64,000 nucleotides of DNA from Branchiostoma floridae (GCF_000003815.2 NW_023365773.1:604878-668877), one strand, 5' to 3'; shown: positions 11,183 through 21,293, counted from the first letter of the stretch. Numbers and translations: made by a program. Notes: generated by a model from the sequence alone, not told the origin.

Positions 11183-14100
11183 CTGAAAAAAAAAGAATTT
11201 TATGATTTAGATGACAAAATAGATTCTCAAGTTTCCAAACGTTATGACATAAACATTAATATACACAACAATACTACCAAAACCATGTACAATAGTAGCT
11301 AGAGTTCCACGAACACATACCTTTGCCAAATAAACCAGGCTTGTTATGTAGAATGATGTCTGTAGACATAGATGTGTTACTCATTACATTTTATTCTATT
11401 TGCCTGGAGTTGGTTGATAAAATTTCACTATTGATTATACAAATTAGATCCCAATTTACATAATTAATACCAAATTGTATCAAGTATTACTAAAGCTATC
11501 AGGATACCAGTAATCATGATGACCCTTTCATCCTTCTGGACTTATTCTCTTTAAAAGTCTGAAACTAAACTGACTCCTGCAGTTTCAAAAAAAGATGTGA
11601 GGGGACCCAAACATACACCTCTTACTCTCTACCCTCTCTCTCAGTTACATATGTGACAAGTTTGAAAGTCCTAGCATGGAATACAGTGGATTATGAACTT
11701 TCCTTATAATTTATGCATATTATGTGTGCATAATTGGTTTCTCATTATGTAAGTTTTCACTTAGGCTACCTACATACCAAAAATCATGACGATCCTTCAA
11801 CACGTTCATATTTTCCTATTCATTATGCAAATGATGAACTCATTTGCATAATTAAGATCTATTGACATTTCTCTCTTTCTCAGCTACATATGTGACAAGT
11901 TTGAAAGGCCTATCGTGGAATGCAGTGGATTTATAGACTTTCCTCATTAATTATGCAAATTAGCTGTTGATTTGCATAATTAGTATCTCATTATGTAGGT
12001 CTTCACTTATGCTACCTACATACCAAAAAACATGACGATCCGTCAACATGTTCATATCTTCTCATTAATTATGCAAAGGAGGTCGTCATTTGCATAATTG
12101 ATATCTATCGACATTTCTCTCCTTCCCATCTACATATGTGACAAGTTTGAAAGTCCTATCATGGAATGCAGTGGATTTATAACTTTCCTCATTAAATATG
12201 CAAATTTGCTGTTCATTTGCATAATTAGTATCCTATTATGTAAGTCGTCACTCATTCTATCTACATACCAAAAGTCATGACGATCCGTCAACATGTTGTA
12301 GAGTTATTCTCGTCCAAAGTTTGAAAGGAATCTGGAGCCTGCAGTTCCAAAAAAGCCGCTAGGGGGCCCAAACTAACAGCACTTACTCTCTGCCCCAAGG
12401 GCTATCTACCATTCAAAACTCACGACCACAACATGTCCAGAACGCGAGATACGTAAAAAAATTAGTTTCCGCTGCGGTACCTTAGCAAGCCGCTAAGGTG
12501 TCCATTATCAAACTTGACCTTCGTTTCTCTGACCCCTGCCCACCTACCAAATATCATCAGGATCCATCCAAGACTTCTTGAGTTATGCTCTTGACAGACA
12601 CACACACAGACACACAAACACGCCCAAAACATAACCTTAGCCATTCTGGCAAAGGTAAACATAAATAACAGATATCAACAACAGTGGACATCACTATAAT
12701 TGTAATATAGAGGAACCTGTACCACATATCAGTATTTTCTAACTCTCATCTGACAAAAATGAAGTTCAAAAGAACGCAATAAACTTCAAAGTAACCTCAC
12801 CATCATCTGAGTCTCCATCTGAACTTGACCCGTCACCTTGATCATCCTGACCTTTCCACTCTGACCCCCATGAACCATCGTCCACATCCTTCTGGAACAG
12901 TGCACCGGTCTCCAGCTCATCTGCAAGTAAAGTAAAATTGCATCAAAATGAGATATGAATTTTAACGTCAGCCTTGAGCCCAGAAAGTATGAACTGAAGA
13001 AAAAACCTGCTGAACCTAAAGAGAAATCTATGTAAATGACATGACTGAAAACAGAACCAGTTAACTTTATCATAAAAACACTATGAAACTTTTATGATCT
13101 TAGCATAAAGTTAGAATACATTTGCAGTCATTAAACACTTACCCTGGGTTGTACTTGGACGTGGACCAGTTTTACGTGCTGAACCACCAGGGTCTCCGTC
13201 TGAGACAACATATGGAAACTTTCTGTTTTACTAAACAAATAACAGTTAGCAACAACAGTTAACATTAGTGCACATGGTCTTTGATTCACATACTAAAAAA
13301 ATGTATTTTCGAACCCTCTTCTAAAAAATTGAAATAGTAAAAGAATTAAACACAACGACAGTTATCTCACCGTCATCTGAGTCTCCATCTGAACTTGTCC
13401 CGTCACCTTTATCATCCTGACCTTTCCACTCTGACCCCCATGAACCATCGTCCACATCCTTTTGGACAATGCACCGGTCTCCAGCTCATCTGCAAGAATA
13501 AAGGGAAATTGCATGAATCTAAATTAGATACGTTTTCATGTCATTGTCCAATTAATGAGACAGATTTCTTTAATCCGAAGAAATGAGACAACTAAGAAAA
13601 AGATGAAGATAAAGATAGAAATATAGAAGACTGTACAGAATCTACTACCTACCTGCTATCTGGTGCAGGCCAGCTGCTCTCAGCCCCACCAACACAGCGT
13701 CCACTGTTGCTCCCCACAGTTCCCTCTGTACCCACTCCCACAGACACCAGTGTGGATGGTAGCTGGGGTGATAGGTGCTGCTGATCCTCTCCACGTCTGC
13801 ACTGGTGAATCCCAGCTGTAAGGCCAGCCATGTCCAGTAGGGGCCCAGTCTGTCGGCTAGCAGCAGCAACTTGTAGTAGCAGTCTGGGCAAGAAAAAGAA
13901 AGAAGAGGATTTGCAACATTTGAAAATTGCATCACAACCACCATCATGACTTCCCTGTGCTTTGAGCACCGGATTATGGAACTGTTACTCTGATGAATAA
14001 AGATTTGTTGCGCCAGACCTACCGATTGCCCGAACGCAACTTCCTGAGGAAACAAATTCCTGACAGTGATCACTATTTACAAAGAAACACAATTCAATGT

Positions 14101-17100
14101 GATACTGTAATCATGAAGAAATGTCAGTACTTACGATAACAAAAGGGATCCTCTTGTTGCTGTGCATGATGCATCAGATCTGCCTGTTCTTGCTGGAGCC
14201 CAGCACCGGCACCTGTTTCTGTCGCCGTCTGGACTTTTTCCTTAGTTGATGGTTGGTCCATGTATAGGCGTGGTTCTGTGGCCAAGTGATGTTCTGTGCC
14301 CATGCGGTGTTCTGTGTCCATACGATGGTCTATGTCCATGTGGTGTTCTGTGTCCATGTGATGTTCTCGGTCCATGTGGTGTTCTGTGCCCATGCGTTGT
14401 TCTGTGTCCATGTGGTGTTCTGTGTCCATGTGGTGTTCTGTACCCATGGAGTGTTCTGTGTCGAAGTTCAGTTCTGATTCCGTGTTCCCATGTATGCCAT
14501 GTTGAGGGTCTGTTGTCAGAGATGAGTGTTTTACGTAATGTTCTTCTGTCTTCAATACAGGGAATGACGCTGGTTGTATTGAAGGATGCTGTGCCCCTGT
14601 GCCTTCAGAATGACGTGGTTCTTCAGTTCTATGGCGATGTTCTGTTTTGACGTGATGATGATGAGTCGTCAGACTAAGATGTTCTGTTTTGACTCTGTGT
14701 CGCGGTTCTGTTTTAACTTGAGGCTCTTCTCGTTTTACGTGGAAGTGTGGTTCTGCCTTCATATGGCGAAGCCTTTGAAAGTCGAATGGTGGTGGTCTGT
14801 TTATAAGTTCAGTTTTAAGAACAGGAGGCTGTTCGGATTTCAATACTGACATGATAGGCCCTGGTTTGATGTCCCTTACTTCTGTTGAGTAGCTGCAGGA
14901 TGGAAAGTCTTGCGGTGGTTCTGTTTTTACGGGAGACAAAGGCTCCTGTTTGATGAAGACATCTGGAAACTGAGATGGAGCACTTCCCACCTGGCTGCTT
15001 CCTTCAGGTCCTTTTGGCTCTTCTGTATGAGTTAAAATTGAAAGTATTAGAAATCACACAAATGAATAATTTGTACTTGGTTTCCTCGGCAGAATAGTAA
15101 TCATAAAGCTGGAATGTTACAGAAATTATCCTTACCTTCATCTGAGAGACTGTCGTCTTGACATTCCCCATCCGCTCCCAGCAGTGTGACGTGTACGTAC
15201 AGATCCTCCCCTTCTGCTGCCCTCATGTCGTCTGTGATCAGTTCCCGGGTCAGGGTTTCTGACAAACGTCCGTCTCTGTAAGCAGCTAGAAACGTCCGAT
15301 AGCAGGATGTGTCGTCGAAGTCAATGTAGCAGAGCACACAGCCACGCTTTAGTCTTTTAAGAATGGCTTTAAACTGCTTAAAACAGTTGACGATTCTGTC
15401 ATAGGTCTGTAAGTTTCTCAATGCCCTTGTTGTAAAGGCTGTTTTATGAACTTCTTTCACACGACGACCAGCTGCCCGTTTTAATCGTAATTTTACTCTT
15501 TGCTCAAGTTTCGGTCCTTCCGACTCGCTGTCTGTACCGATGACTGTCTCTGCGTGTTTTCGGAACAGCGAAACTGCCTTTTCGAACTTGTCCGGATCTC
15601 TCACATTGCCTGCGTGGAAAACGTCCTTACTCATCTTCAACAAGGTGAAATAATCATTGTTCTCGTCAGATGAGGCGTCTTCAGTGGGACTATGTGTACT
15701 ACTTCCAATATTTCTTCTGCATGGCTCTACAAAAGATAACATAAAGATCAACTGTTAGTCGAAGAGTTTATCGAAAACCAGGAACTACCACCAGAAAGGT
15801 TTTAGATGTCTTTCTTTCAAACCGTCAACTTTATCTCATTGTGTATTGATGGCTCGCAACATTTATCGAAGTTTGAAACATTTTCAACATTTTATTTCAA
15901 CTAGAAAGCTTGTGCAAAATCTTATGATGCAAACGTGAATATAAGCCATAGGCAAGTATTAAATGCTGGTTTACAAAATTCAGCTGAACTTCTGGCAACA
16001 ACTGTTATCAATAGTCCTTAGACCGTCTGGGTAGTATGTTAGTGCGATGTTAGTTTTATGGGCGTTCAATTCCTTACCTTTTATTGATAATTCACCATCA
16101 GCAGAATCAGTCTCAGTCCTTGGTCTCTTGGACCTTGCGAGGAGAGTCTGGTCCTGACTTTTCAACTTCTGTTTATGTGTCCCTCGTGGGGACAATTGCA
16201 CACTTAACTCTGTTAAATGAAACAGAAGCATTATATTAGGACTGAATGAGCCAGACATTTAGTGGCATGACCAAATCGGTGGTCTTAGCTGATACCACAA
16301 ATAGTCACTCTTTGAATAACGTTTAATTGTGACAATGTGCGTTAAAAGTAAAACTTCAGTATACTGTACAGTATACAGTATGCTATACTTGCACAATCCT
16401 ATACGCTCATATTTTTATCATTCTTTGCTTATAACCTTCCTGATTACATACGACCTAAACTTATAACCTTCCTCAGGCTTATTACATCTTAATGCTTTGC
16501 GCACCTGTCACAATTTTCAGACAACTAAATATCAGTTTTACCCACCTGCAGTGTGCTGAAACCCTCCCTTCCTGAGAGCGTGTGCCAGCTTGACCCTACA
16601 GGCCTTCCTGCCGCGCCTGTCCCTCCAGAGCTCCAGGGCCTGGCACGCCTGGTGCTCGGTGCTGCTGGGATGTTGGAGTTGGATGTTCACCACGTCTTGT
16701 GCTGTCAGGCCCAGCTGTTCTACTGCAAACTTACCCCAAGAGGGTCCAACTTCTTTGGCAACTAACAGTAAGTAATTGTGGTCCAAACCGCGCCCTGAAC
16801 ATAGAAATATATCAACATAGTAAGTATACTATTAAGCAAATTGAACGTTACACTCATCACGTTTACTGTTGTTTGCTATTGGGGTGTCCGGGTTGTATGT
16901 CATGTATGTCCTGTGTTGTGAGGCTCAGTTGATCTTCTGAAAACTTCATCCAACAGGACGCAACAGATTTGGCTACGGGTGTGAAAACACTTGGGGCAGT
17001 TCCCGGTCCAGGACAAGTGGCAATCCGCAACTTAATTTAAAGAGCCACAGTTTATATCAGTACTTATTATATATATATATATTTATCAAAATGATAATGG

Positions 17101-17914
17101 AGTTTTAAATCATTGATTAAAGAGACAATAGATTATCAGGCTTACCAGCATCATTTCCCAACGAAGATGAGTCCTCTGATGAATCTTCTTCCTGGGACTG
17201 CTCTCTTTTCCTTTTTCTCTTCCTTTTCTTTCTAGTTTTCTTGCCTAAGAGATGATACAAAACCAGTTAACGAATACTGTATCTATTTACACAATGTAGG
17301 GAGAAAAAGTGCCTGACTTTAGTGTAGTGAGGATCATCTCAAAACATTTTTGCTAGTCAAATGCAGCAGATATCAAGTTACTAATTGCAAAATTTCAAAT
17401 GGATACAGGTCAGCTCAGAAAATGACCCAACAGATTTTCTGCCGATGTTCAAACAGACATGGCTTTATAGTGCCACAATTGTCAACTGGAAACATGCTAC
17501 ACTTCACGGAACATGTCACTATTTATAAACAAATTTGGAGCTACCAGACCAAGTGTGAAACCCAGCAAGCTTGACCGTACCGGGTATCTGTAATGTCATG
17601 CTCTAATAAACCTACAGACGACAGTTGAATTGCAACATACCTTTTCTTTCGTCTTTTGTGATCTTTTCTGCCTTCTCAGCGTAGTCATCTCTACCGATTT
17701 TTCTCAACAGGTCCGCCAGAAGGGAGAGATCTCCTGGCTTTAACCTCTGTTCTTTTTCCAGTTTTATACAGATCTCGTGAGCGTTGGATTTTTGGACAAA
17801 TCCCTCTGGCAAAATCTTTCTACCGCTGACATAGTTGCGAAGATCTCTAAGGTCGTCACCTACAAGGTTCCGGGATATCTCCAGGTACAGGTCCTGGCGA
17901 GGATTGTCCGCCAT
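7875..17914 (-). CDS. Gene A: DED-DEATH-TRADD-N-like-DEATH-LRR protein, about 1,980 aa, 10 coding exons
   Basis: Join, 5' to 3' on the minus strand: 17914-17641, 17244-17146, 16794-16546, 16209-16078, 15726-15136, 15022-14135, 13883-13653, 13199-13143, 12920-12801, 11182-7875. All junctions use GT/AG and all internal exons are phase 1-1. The order is death effector domain, Lys/Arg run plus acidic tail, DEATH, basic linker, TRADD-N-like domain, an exon crowded with SUMO-consensus sites plus a hexapeptide repeat, DEATH, acidic linkers, NACHT-type winged-helix remnant, LRRs, C-terminal cap. The likely role is an intracellular immune or cell-death scaffold. Basic runs and SUMO motifs suggest nuclear residence. 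No enzyme domain is visible. It differs from genes B and C by starting with a DED and by its large SUMO exon. Start: the ATG at 17914 is the first in the DED frame; an upstream GTG is not credible in a eukaryote. Confidence 0.7.
8260..9870 (-). repeat. Gene A LRR-coding array
   Basis: Tandem copies of a 153-base unit encode paired LRRs of 51 residues (NLEEIDLSHNAISDEAV... followed by NLKKVNLSHNKLSDRGDFLP). Alternating long and short repeats with LxxLxLxxN cores resemble ribonuclease-inhibitor-type LRRs of NLRs. Copies are near-identical to those in genes B, C and D. A non-repeat segment (about 8850-9260) splits the array. Confidence 0.85.
11600..12330. repeat. About 240-bp tandem repeat with inverted octamer motifs
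   Basis: The phrase CTACATATGTGACAAG with TTTGAAAG recurs near 11645, 11883 and 12130, a period of about 240-248 bases; CTACATACCAAAA recurs with it. Each unit contains ATTATGCAAAT and ATTTGCATAAT facing each other, that is, octamer ATGCAAAT sites as inverted pairs. Confidence 0.7.
12331..12665. repeat. Dispersed repeat with a CACACACAGACACACAAACACG tract
   Basis: After a tail homologous to the start of the tandem array (TGCAGTTCCAAAAAAGCCGC versus TGCAGTTTCAAAAAAAGATG near 11578), the sequence runs through a CACACA-type stretch and CAAAACATAACCTTAGCCATT to CAAAGGTAA. This arrangement is common in dispersed repeats of marine invertebrates; the identity is my recollection, not a search result. 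Confidence 0.4.
12801..12920 (-). CDS. Gene A exon: acidic linker
   Basis: A 120-base phase 1-1 exon encoding an acidic Gly/Asp/Ser-rich linker (DELETGALFQKDVDDGSWGS, ending SSSDGDSDD). It has no fold that I recognise. A frame-broken copy lies one exon upstream at 13371-13489. Confidence 0.7.
13143..13199 (-). CDS. Gene A exon: short linker
   Basis: A 57-base phase 1-1 exon (DGDPGGSARKTGPRPSTTQG), flanked by a CTCAG acceptor and a GTAAGT-like donor. It is Gly/Pro/Arg-rich and has no recognised fold. Confidence 0.6.
13371..13489 (-). pseudogene. Duplicated gene A exon with a 1-base deletion
   Basis: It is nearly identical to the exon at 12801-12920, including splice sites, but is 119 instead of 120 bases long (TTTTGGACAATG here, TTCTGGAACAGTG there, plus strand, near 13463). 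Including it would shift every downstream exon. Either it is a dead cassette that is skipped or the assembly has an error. Confidence 0.65.
13653..13883 (-). CDS. Gene A exon: third death fold (DEATH)
   Basis: A 231-base phase 1-1 exon encodes a 77-residue DEATH domain of the type found at the same place in B, C and D. The core reads LADRLGPYWTWLALQLGF, then SADVERI, a conserved WEWVQRELWG helix and a final LRAAGLHQIAG. It is clearly more diverged than the near-identical copies of B, C and D. DEATH domains pair with other DEATH domains in signalling complexes; its partner is unknown. Confidence 0.75.
14135..15022 (-). CDS. Gene A exon: SUMO-consensus array and hexapeptide repeat
   Basis: An 888-base phase 1-1 exon encodes 296 residues without a recognisable fold. 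The first half contains ten psi-K-x-E SUMO acceptor consensus sites: IKQE, VKTE, LKSE, LKTE, MKAE, VKRE, VKTE three times more, and LKTE, many followed by Pro as in canonical IKxEP sites. The second half is an imperfect hexapeptide repeat (consensus [DG]TEHHM, about eleven units), then a Gln-rich tail. Gene D has a short version of the exon start (SIKQEPL). A heavily SUMOylated, disordered region is inferred. An alternative is a metal-binding role for the His repeat. Confidence 0.75.
14268..14468 (-). repeat. 18-bp tandem repeat coding for TEHHMD
   Basis: About eleven imperfect 18-base units encode [DGA]TEH[HRS]M-type hexapeptides. Units differ mainly by Asp/Gly and His/Arg changes, so it is a coding minisatellite that keeps the frame. 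Confidence 0.85.
15136..15726 (-). CDS. Gene A exon: TRADD-N-like domain
   Basis: A 591-base phase 1-1 exon encodes 197 residues. The C-terminal half carries the signature shared by all four genes: RGCVLCYIDFDD, CYRTFLAAYRDGRLSETLTR, ELITDDMRAAEG, DLYVHVTLLG. The succession beta strand, F-L-x-A-Y-R-[DE]-G-x-L helix, then beta strand closely recalls the N-terminal domain of the adaptor TRADD, which binds TRAF2. The N-terminal half is a charged helical stretch (KLEQRVKLRLKRAAGRRVKE). The exon ends in an acidic tail (CQDDSLSDEG). Identification by motif only. Confidence 0.6.
15727..16077 (-). other. Gene A intron, nothing recognised
   Basis: A 351-base intron with no repeat, exon or RNA signal that I can see. 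Confidence 0.4.
16078..16209 (-). CDS. Gene A exon: basic linker with NLS-like run
   Basis: A 132-base phase 1-1 exon encodes 44 residues (ELSVQLSPRGTHKQKLKSQD...). It holds ARSKRPRTE, which looks like a monopartite nuclear localisation signal. Genes B and C have longer basic exons (HRKRKKK, RKRKQRRKPGKR) at this position. Confidence 0.65.
16210..16545 (-). other. Gene A intron with an 18-bp perfect palindrome
   Basis: The intron has no exon. GTATACTGTACAGTATAC at 16359-16376 is a perfect palindrome, probably fortuitous. Confidence 0.4.
16546..16794 (-). CDS. Gene A exon: second death fold (DEATH)
   Basis: A 249-base phase 1-1 exon encodes an 83-residue DEATH domain: VGPSWGKFAVEQLGLTAQDV, then the helix QALELWRDRRGRKACRVKLA and a final GGFQHTAG. 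The W-x-x-[FL]-A-x-x-L-G-L core is typical. It is very close to 33896-34144 (B) and 48815-49063 (C), although its first ~15 residues differ. Confidence 0.8.
16875..17028 (-). pseudogene. Truncated relic of a second DEATH exon
   Basis: The minus strand reads TPVAKSVASCWMKF, then LSLTTQDIHDIQ, without a stop. This matches the first half of the DEATH exon of gene C (VAKAVASCWVKF... LTAQDIHAIQ). It is cut off after about 48 residues and has no donor. It shows that gene A once had a tandem copy of this exon. Confidence 0.7.
17146..17244 (-). CDS. Gene A exon: Lys/Arg run plus acidic serine tail
   Basis: A 99-base phase 1-1 exon encodes KKTRKKRKRKRKR followed by EQSQEEDSSEDSSS. The basic run is a strong nuclear localisation candidate, and the acidic Ser stretch is a typical casein kinase 2 target. 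B and C carry the same exon. Confidence 0.75.
17245..17640 (-). other. Gene A intron, nothing recognised
   Basis: About 400 bases without exon, repeat or RNA signal. Confidence 0.4.
17641..17914 (-). CDS. Gene A first coding exon: death effector domain (DED)
   Basis: It encodes 91 residues from MADNPRQDLYLEISRNLV. The helices LYLEISRNL, LRDLRNYVSG and LSLLADLLRKIGRDDYAEKA match the DED pattern, the last corresponding to the LLxxIGRxDLL end of DEDs in caspase-8, FADD and relatives. It replaces the DEATH exon found at this position in B and C. The exon ends in phase 1 (GTATGT donor), so the swap is frame-neutral. An ATG-GCG-GAC context with G three bases downstream favours this start. Confidence 0.72.
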
Positions 17915-18357
17915 TTCGGAGACCAACACACTAGAATCGACTGGCACCGAGAACTCAGCTATTTATCAAGTTTTGAACACTACAATTGCATAAATGGCGT
18001 GTGCAAATGCCGCATATTTTAATGTGTAAAAGTAGAAATGTAGAATCACCCCTAAAATGCTTTGGCACGGTCCGATTGGTACCTATGGTAACGGTATGCC
18101 AGCCAGGTAGGACAAGAGTTCAAAGGATCCGTGGCAGATTGTGGTCTTTCATTGATCCTGAGAAGTTGCTTGTTTTGTTATAGCCGGTAACCCGTCCGTA
18201 GCTGTACCACATTAGTTTTGTTTGTTTGTTACTGCCATTTTTAAATGGGTCCTGGGAAAGAAATTAGACACATGTCACTATCATAAAATCAAATCAGATG
18301 ATGGCTGTAAATAAAAGCTACACCAGAGGTTTATTTAATGTTTCTCTTGGAAATGCA

Positions 18358-18380
18358 ATGTTATGTTATGTTATGTTATG
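18358..18380. repeat. (TTATG)n microsatellite
   Basis: About four and a half copies of TTATG upstream of gene A. Confidence 0.7.
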
Positions 18381-18702
18381 CTACATAGCAACTGTAGTTC
18401 AGAGGACACAAAACACTTGAGACAGTGGAGTAGAAGTGAAAGAATCAGCCTAGAACCACCCCCCCTTCATGCAAAAATGGACTCTCCCTGCGAGTGATGA
18501 ATTTACAAACATACAAGTACCCACCGAAGGTCGCCAGGTAGAGACGTCACAATACAATATAAACAAAGTCAGCGATTTGAAAAGCCAGACACACAAATAA
18601 CAGTAACGTTAACGTTATCAGTATCGTGCCCATATCTGTGTGAAAACGCCCTGAACGAGGTTTAGTATGTTGCAGTCAGAACGCCACGCTTCTGTAAGCG
18701 CG

Positions 18703-18740
18703 TTACGTCATTGGAAAACACCTGGGCAAGGGGAATCCCC
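18703..18740. promoter_or_regulatory. CRE-like plus kappaB module 1 (gene A)
   Basis: TTACGTCA (18703-18710) is followed after 19 bases by GGGGAATCCCC (18730-18740), a symmetrical site that fits the NF-kappaB/Rel consensus GGGRNWYYCC. It lies about 0.8 kb upstream of the DED start codon. Confidence 0.55.
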
Positions 18741-20336
18741 GTCTCCCAGGTAACCTGGGCAAAGCGCCCCCTCCCCCCGTCCGACATTTTTTACGGAGTT
18801 TCCGAGGACAGAGTCTTAAGTTTCTCCTAACCAGCACCAGTTCTTGTTTGCAAAAGTCAGAATTACAAACAGACAATAAATAACACTGCACATTCCACCA
18901 TGTTTATCAAGAAATACACGTACAGAAATACAGTTCTAACAGTACCAAACGATATCGCAAAGTTCAAACAAACAGGAAGTTTGCAGACCACGAACTACAA
19001 CTAAATCAGACGTCCACCGATTTAGCAGCCTGATAGTGATATAAAAAGGAAGTCTTGTTCTGCTTGTTATGCCAGGCCGGCCGGTAGGTCTTCTTAACCA
19101 CAAGACTGCGTATGTGAGTCTCAGAGAGTCGGCGGAAAAAAGACAACCTACCTGGTCTGATTCAGGAAAACAACACAACAGTTGTAAAAATAACTAACGT
19201 TACGTGTCAAATGTACCGAAGATGTCATTTTACATCTACAGTACCCTTATAATCAACTCTTGGAAGTGAAAGTCTGCAACATCACAAGTAAACGCCTCAC
19301 CTGAAACTTTTACTTTCACACCTGTTAGGAACGTCTTACTTCCTGGTGAAAAATACCCAGGGTACTTTGCAGAAGTGCACAGGACACGAGCGCCTCCTGC
19401 CACCACAGTACATACTGCAATGGAAGTATGTCAAATCCTCGACCAAATAGAGAAGTCGATTTCATCGTGCCAATTACTGTATACATAACTGTTATGTAAT
19501 GTTACTCAGATTGTGTCACATTTGTTTCAAAAATTCAAGTGGTAACATGTATGCAACTTGGGACAAAAATTCAAGTCAAATGCATGTCTGACATACATTT
19601 GACTTATTCTTAAAACACACGGAAAAATTTCCCATGCAACATACTGAAGGCATGATAACCATTATTGCAGATTTTGCAAAAGGCTATTCTATATTGCATA
19701 GCAATATGAACAATATACTTGTATTAAGAATGTAGTGGCATCATTGCAGTGTAGAGTGGTTAAAGTAATGCTCTGACAGTGAAATTTCTTTTTTGTGAGT
19801 TTGTGAAAAAATACAACTCCAATTATGAATACATGTTCATGATAATGGTTAGGCCTTGGACAAATCAACAACAACTGGCAGAATATCTGTGTCAAGAGAC
19901 TATAAAAATTTCACCATTGACAGTGAAACCACTATTGTACATGCAATTTTTTTACCTTGGTGGCCCTTTCTGCTTTAGTATCTTTAGATCTTATGGTTCA
20001 ATATTTATAAGGAAAAGTCGGACATCTTTAAAGCCAGATACGCTGTAAAAAAGGAATGGCAGTGGAGGTGGGGTAAACAGATTAACCACTGAACAGGATT
20101 GAAATACAATTTGACAGTTATCTAGGGGATGAATATGAATTTATGTTAACTTACATCAAACCACTTATTGATAATATGATCAACCTACACAATTGCTGGC
20201 AAGCGATAGACCATATGATCTTATATGAATTCATCACTATATGAAAGGGAGGGTAAACAGGTATGTAAACATTATACAGGTTGCCCTCCCTACTTACCGA
20301 TCCTACAAAGCACGCGCCGTCTTTTTATATCAGGAT

Positions 20337-20371
20337 GGCGTCACTGGAAAGTCCCAGCGCGGGGAATCCCC
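20337..20371. promoter_or_regulatory. CRE-half plus double kappaB module 2 (gene A)
   Basis: GGCGTCAC (20337-20344), GGAAAGTCCC (20346-20355, the inverse of the classical GGGACTTTCC site) and GGGGAATCCCC (20361-20371) lie within 35 bases. The same trio with small changes occurs upstream of gene C at 50498-50532. Confidence 0.6.
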
Positions 20372-21293
20372 TTTTCAGGCAACCCGGAAGTGAAAACATC
20401 CCCCCCTATCTTGATTCGTTTGTTAGCTACATTGAAAGAAACTTTGCTTCACTATAAATCGACTTAAAAGTTGGACAGGCATTAATGGGCAACATAGGAA
20501 GAACCTAGAGACACTGTGTCACTGAGAAAACGACATTTAGAACAAGAAACCACAAAGAATGTACACAACATACGATACAAGTCAACACGATCTTTCTTTG
20601 CGTCACCTGTCGGCAAGCCGGTTAAGTTAAAAAAAGTATTATTAAAAGCCCGTTCCTGTGCTTCAACATTCCCCGCTATCTGTCTATCTCAGAACACGCT
20701 TCGGCCAACGACGACGGTTCATTGAGAGATAGACATGAGCGACAACGGTTTCGTGTAGGGTGCAAAATATTTTTATCTCCTGTTGTCACAGTCCCGCTGT
20801 AGCCAACTAGTTCTAAGCGAAAATACCTGCTCCCTCCACCATCACATTGCATCTAAACCTTACGACAGACGGTTTGAGGTGGCTGATGCACGTTTTATCA
20901 ATGATATTTACGCAAACCCTAACTCTAACTTAACACCAACAACCCTGATCTTATACATCAGTGCAGAAATGAAGTACATAAAAGGTGGCGCGGGGGGGGG
21001 GGGGGGTCATTACTAAAATATACTTGACATATATTTATCAATTTCTCTACTAGTACATATCTACCAAATTTTTCAATAAGAATATGACTATCTGTAATTA
21101 TCTTTTTTTTTCAGACATAAACTCTGTGCCTGTGGACAGGTCAGGGGTCACGTAAGATCGTCAAACGCAGGTCGAAAATTGACGTGGTACTGAACTGCAT
21201 AGTACGAAACAAGGACCTGTGACTTTCAATGCTCATCCAGATTGGACCTAAAATTCATCTACGATACTTAAAGAAAGGTCAGCTTACGTTGTT

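Larger units (their letters stand above)
11183..12800 (-). other. Gene A intron filled with repeats
   Basis: No exon was recognised in this 1.6-kb intron. Its middle is a tandem repeat with octamer motifs and its 5'-proximal part (for this strand) is a dispersed repeat, both listed separately. Confidence 0.5.

Noticed and set aside
12786-13073. Minus-strand ORF of 95 codons over the acidic exon
   Set aside because: It reads the exon in the wrong frame; the phase 1-1 frame gives an acidic linker consistent with neighbouring exons.
14246-14650. Plus-strand ORFs rich in Cys/Val/His opposite the SUMO exon
   Set aside because: They are antisense readings of the 18-bp coding repeat; the minus strand has matching splice sites, phases and a paralogue in gene D.
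16359-16376. Perfect 18-bp palindrome GTATACTGTACAGTATAC as an operator
   Set aside because: It lies mid-intron, is not conserved in the paralogues, and consists of simple TA/AC steps.
20516-21016. Plus-strand ORFs upstream of gene A
   Set aside because: They are not preserved in the duplicated block near 50.7-51.1 kb and have no coding character.
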